NCBI GenBank assembly: GCA_947447465.1
Contig: CANFKE010000013.1
Span: forward strand, 25,297-89,296
Reading direction: 5' to 3'
Length of the DNA: 64,000 bases
From: Chitinophagaceae bacterium
GTDB lineage: Bacteria > Bacteroidota > Bacteroidia > Chitinophagales > Chitinophagaceae
This document shows positions 63,291 to 64,000 of this stretch, in pieces. The stretch's first letter is position 1, and each line of letters opens with the position of its first letter. The position numbers and the translations under genes are program-made. The notes beneath the pieces are model-generated. The model was given only the letters and a program-made list of their open reading frames with translations, was not told where the DNA came from and ran no database searches.

Positions 63291-63896
63291 ATGATCATGT
63301 ACGGGGCCAGTGGCCATGGCAAAGTAATACTGGAGATACTGGAAAGCAATAACGATACCGATATAAGGGTATGGGATGATGCCGAGAAGCCTGATATGTG
63401 GGAGTATCCTGTAGAAAGACCATTACCGCCCGGTGCGGCAATGCCCGGTAAGATGGTCATCAGCATTGGTGTTAATGCTACGAGAAAGCGAGTAGCCGAG
63501 CGATTTGCCGATTCAGCAGAGTTTGGTACTGCTATACATACTGATGCGTATATATCTAAACGTGCGACCATAGATGAGGGTACGGTAGTGATGGCGGGAG
63601 TGAGGATCAATCCGGATGTGAGAGTGGGTAAACATTGCATAGTGAATACCTGCGCATCGATAGATCATGACTGTGTGCTGGCAGATTTCGTCCATATTTC
63701 GCCCAATGCAACACTTAGTGGTGATGTGCATGTGGGTGAAGGCACACATATAGGCAGTGGTGCATCGGTGATACAGGGTATAAGAATAGGCAAGTGGTGT
63801 ACGATAGGTGCAGGTGCGGCTGTGGTAAGGGATATACCCGACTACGCTACGGCAGTGGGTGTGCCGGCAAAAGTGATAAAAACGAAACAAGTATAA
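63291..63896 (+). CDS. NeuD/PglD-like sugar O- or N-acetyltransferase
   Basis: The protein has 201 residues. The N-terminal sugar-binding part is MYGASGHGKVILEILES with the NeuD-type GxGxxG, then ISIGVNATRKRVAERFAD. From about 110 it is a left-handed beta-helix of hexapeptide repeats (AGVRINPDVRVGKHCIVNTCASIDHDCVLADFVHISPNATLSGDVHVGEGTHIGSG) with the catalytic His in SIDHD. The family acetylates the 4-amino sugar (PglD) or sialic acid (NeuD). The next gene is a DegT/DnrJ-type aminotransferase, the standard partner that makes the amino sugar. Confidence 0.95.
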   Translation: MIMYGASGHGKVILEILESNNDTDIRVWDDAEKPDMWEYPVERPLPPGAAMPGKMVISIGVNATRKRVAERFADSAEFGTAIHTDAYISKRATIDEGTVVMAGVRINPDVRVGKHCIVNTCASIDHDCVLADFVHISPNATLSGDVHVGEGTHIGSGASVIQGIRIGKWCTIGAGAAVVRDIPDYATAVGVPAKVIKTKQV

Positions 63897-63911
63897 AAAA
63901 TTATAAAAGAA

Positions 63912-64000
63912 ATGAATCCTAAAATATGGTTGTCATCGCCGCACATGGGCGGAAACGAACAAGCCTTTGTAAAGGAAGCTTTTGATACTAACTGGGTAGC
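63912..64000 (+). CDS. DegT/DnrJ/EryC1-type aminotransferase, partial (start only)
   Basis: Twenty-nine codons are visible before the window ends. The start MNPKIWLSSPHMGGNEQAFV, then KEAFDTNWV, is the N-terminus of PLP-dependent sugar aminotransferases of the PglE/DegT type (the LSSPHMGGNE motif). It begins 15 bp after the acetyltransferase gene. Together they would add a 4-acetamido group to a nucleotide sugar for a surface glycan. Confidence 0.85.
   Translation, partial: MNPKIWLSSPHMGGNEQAFVKEAFDTNWV

Overview
The window is about 64 kb of a Bacteroidota chromosome, most likely from the Chitinophagia/Sphingobacteriia side of the phylum. This rests on several things seen in the sequence. 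Three large secreted proteins end in type IX secretion (T9SS) sorting domains. The gliding protein GldC is present, as is a TonB-dependent receptor with an N-terminal carboxypeptidase-like regulatory domain. There are many families common in this phylum (DUF5606, DUF3050, DUF2141, DUF4833). The promoters carry the Bacteroidota -7 box TAnnTTTG; I found sixteen, and several decide between alternative start codons. I see no rRNA, tRNA, CRISPR array, prophage or intact insertion sequence. Most of the window is ordinary chromosomal backbone.

Layout, left to right. 0-3.7 kb: a truncated GyrI-like gene, a secreted thioredoxin-like protein, a repeat-rich non-coding gap, an unknown secreted protein and a metallophosphoesterase. 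3.8-6.5 kb: cyanophycin synthetase (cphA, minus strand). 6.7-9.7 kb: an NTF2-fold protein and an MBOAT O-acyltransferase/SGNH-type pair. 9.8-13.7 kb: an EGF-like lipoprotein, an NTF2-like protein, a TPR protein and a DUF5606 protein with a lysine/alanine tail. 13.8-17.5 kb: five overlapping genes that form the most unusual unit here. Three encode a cytosolic-looking four-cysteine domain, then an internal signal-peptide-like segment, then a carboxypeptidase-regulatory-like domain. One is a related protein without the cysteine domain, and one is a TonB C-terminal-domain protein.

17.5-25 kb: LOG-family hydrolase, DUF3050, amino acid permease, DUF817, an Ig-repeat T9SS protein, pdxJ, and gcvH with vanZ. 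25-34.8 kb: a lipoprotein, B12-dependent ribonucleotide reductase (nrdJ), GNAT, a DUF3298-type lipoprotein, dtd, gldC, a nitronate monooxygenase-like enzyme and an M16 peptidase. 34.9-39.1 kb: a probable metal or cofactor uptake operon made of a His-rich small protein, a TonB-dependent receptor, a lipoprotein and an outer-membrane barrel, with an inverted-repeat operator candidate in front. 39.1-52.3 kb: a reprolysin-like T9SS protease, an ABC exporter pair, DUF2141, YqeY, CvpA, an HscA/DnaK-type chaperone, DUF4833, rpoN, an alanine dehydrogenase-like enzyme and two small exported proteins.

52.5-56.7 kb: a sugar module (MFS transporter overlapping a ROK kinase, facing a GH125 alpha-mannosidase) with a 15-bp direct repeat on both sides of the mannosidase gene. 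56.7-57.5 kb: an 840-bp non-coding gap with inverted repeats and a terminator-like hairpin that has no gene in front of it. 57.5-61.3 kb: a 1251-residue T9SS protein with seven SBBP repeats. 61.5-64 kb: an EamA-type transporter, an acyltransferase, and the start of a surface-polysaccharide locus (NeuD/PglD-like acetyltransferase, then a DegT/DnrJ-type aminotransferase cut by the window end).
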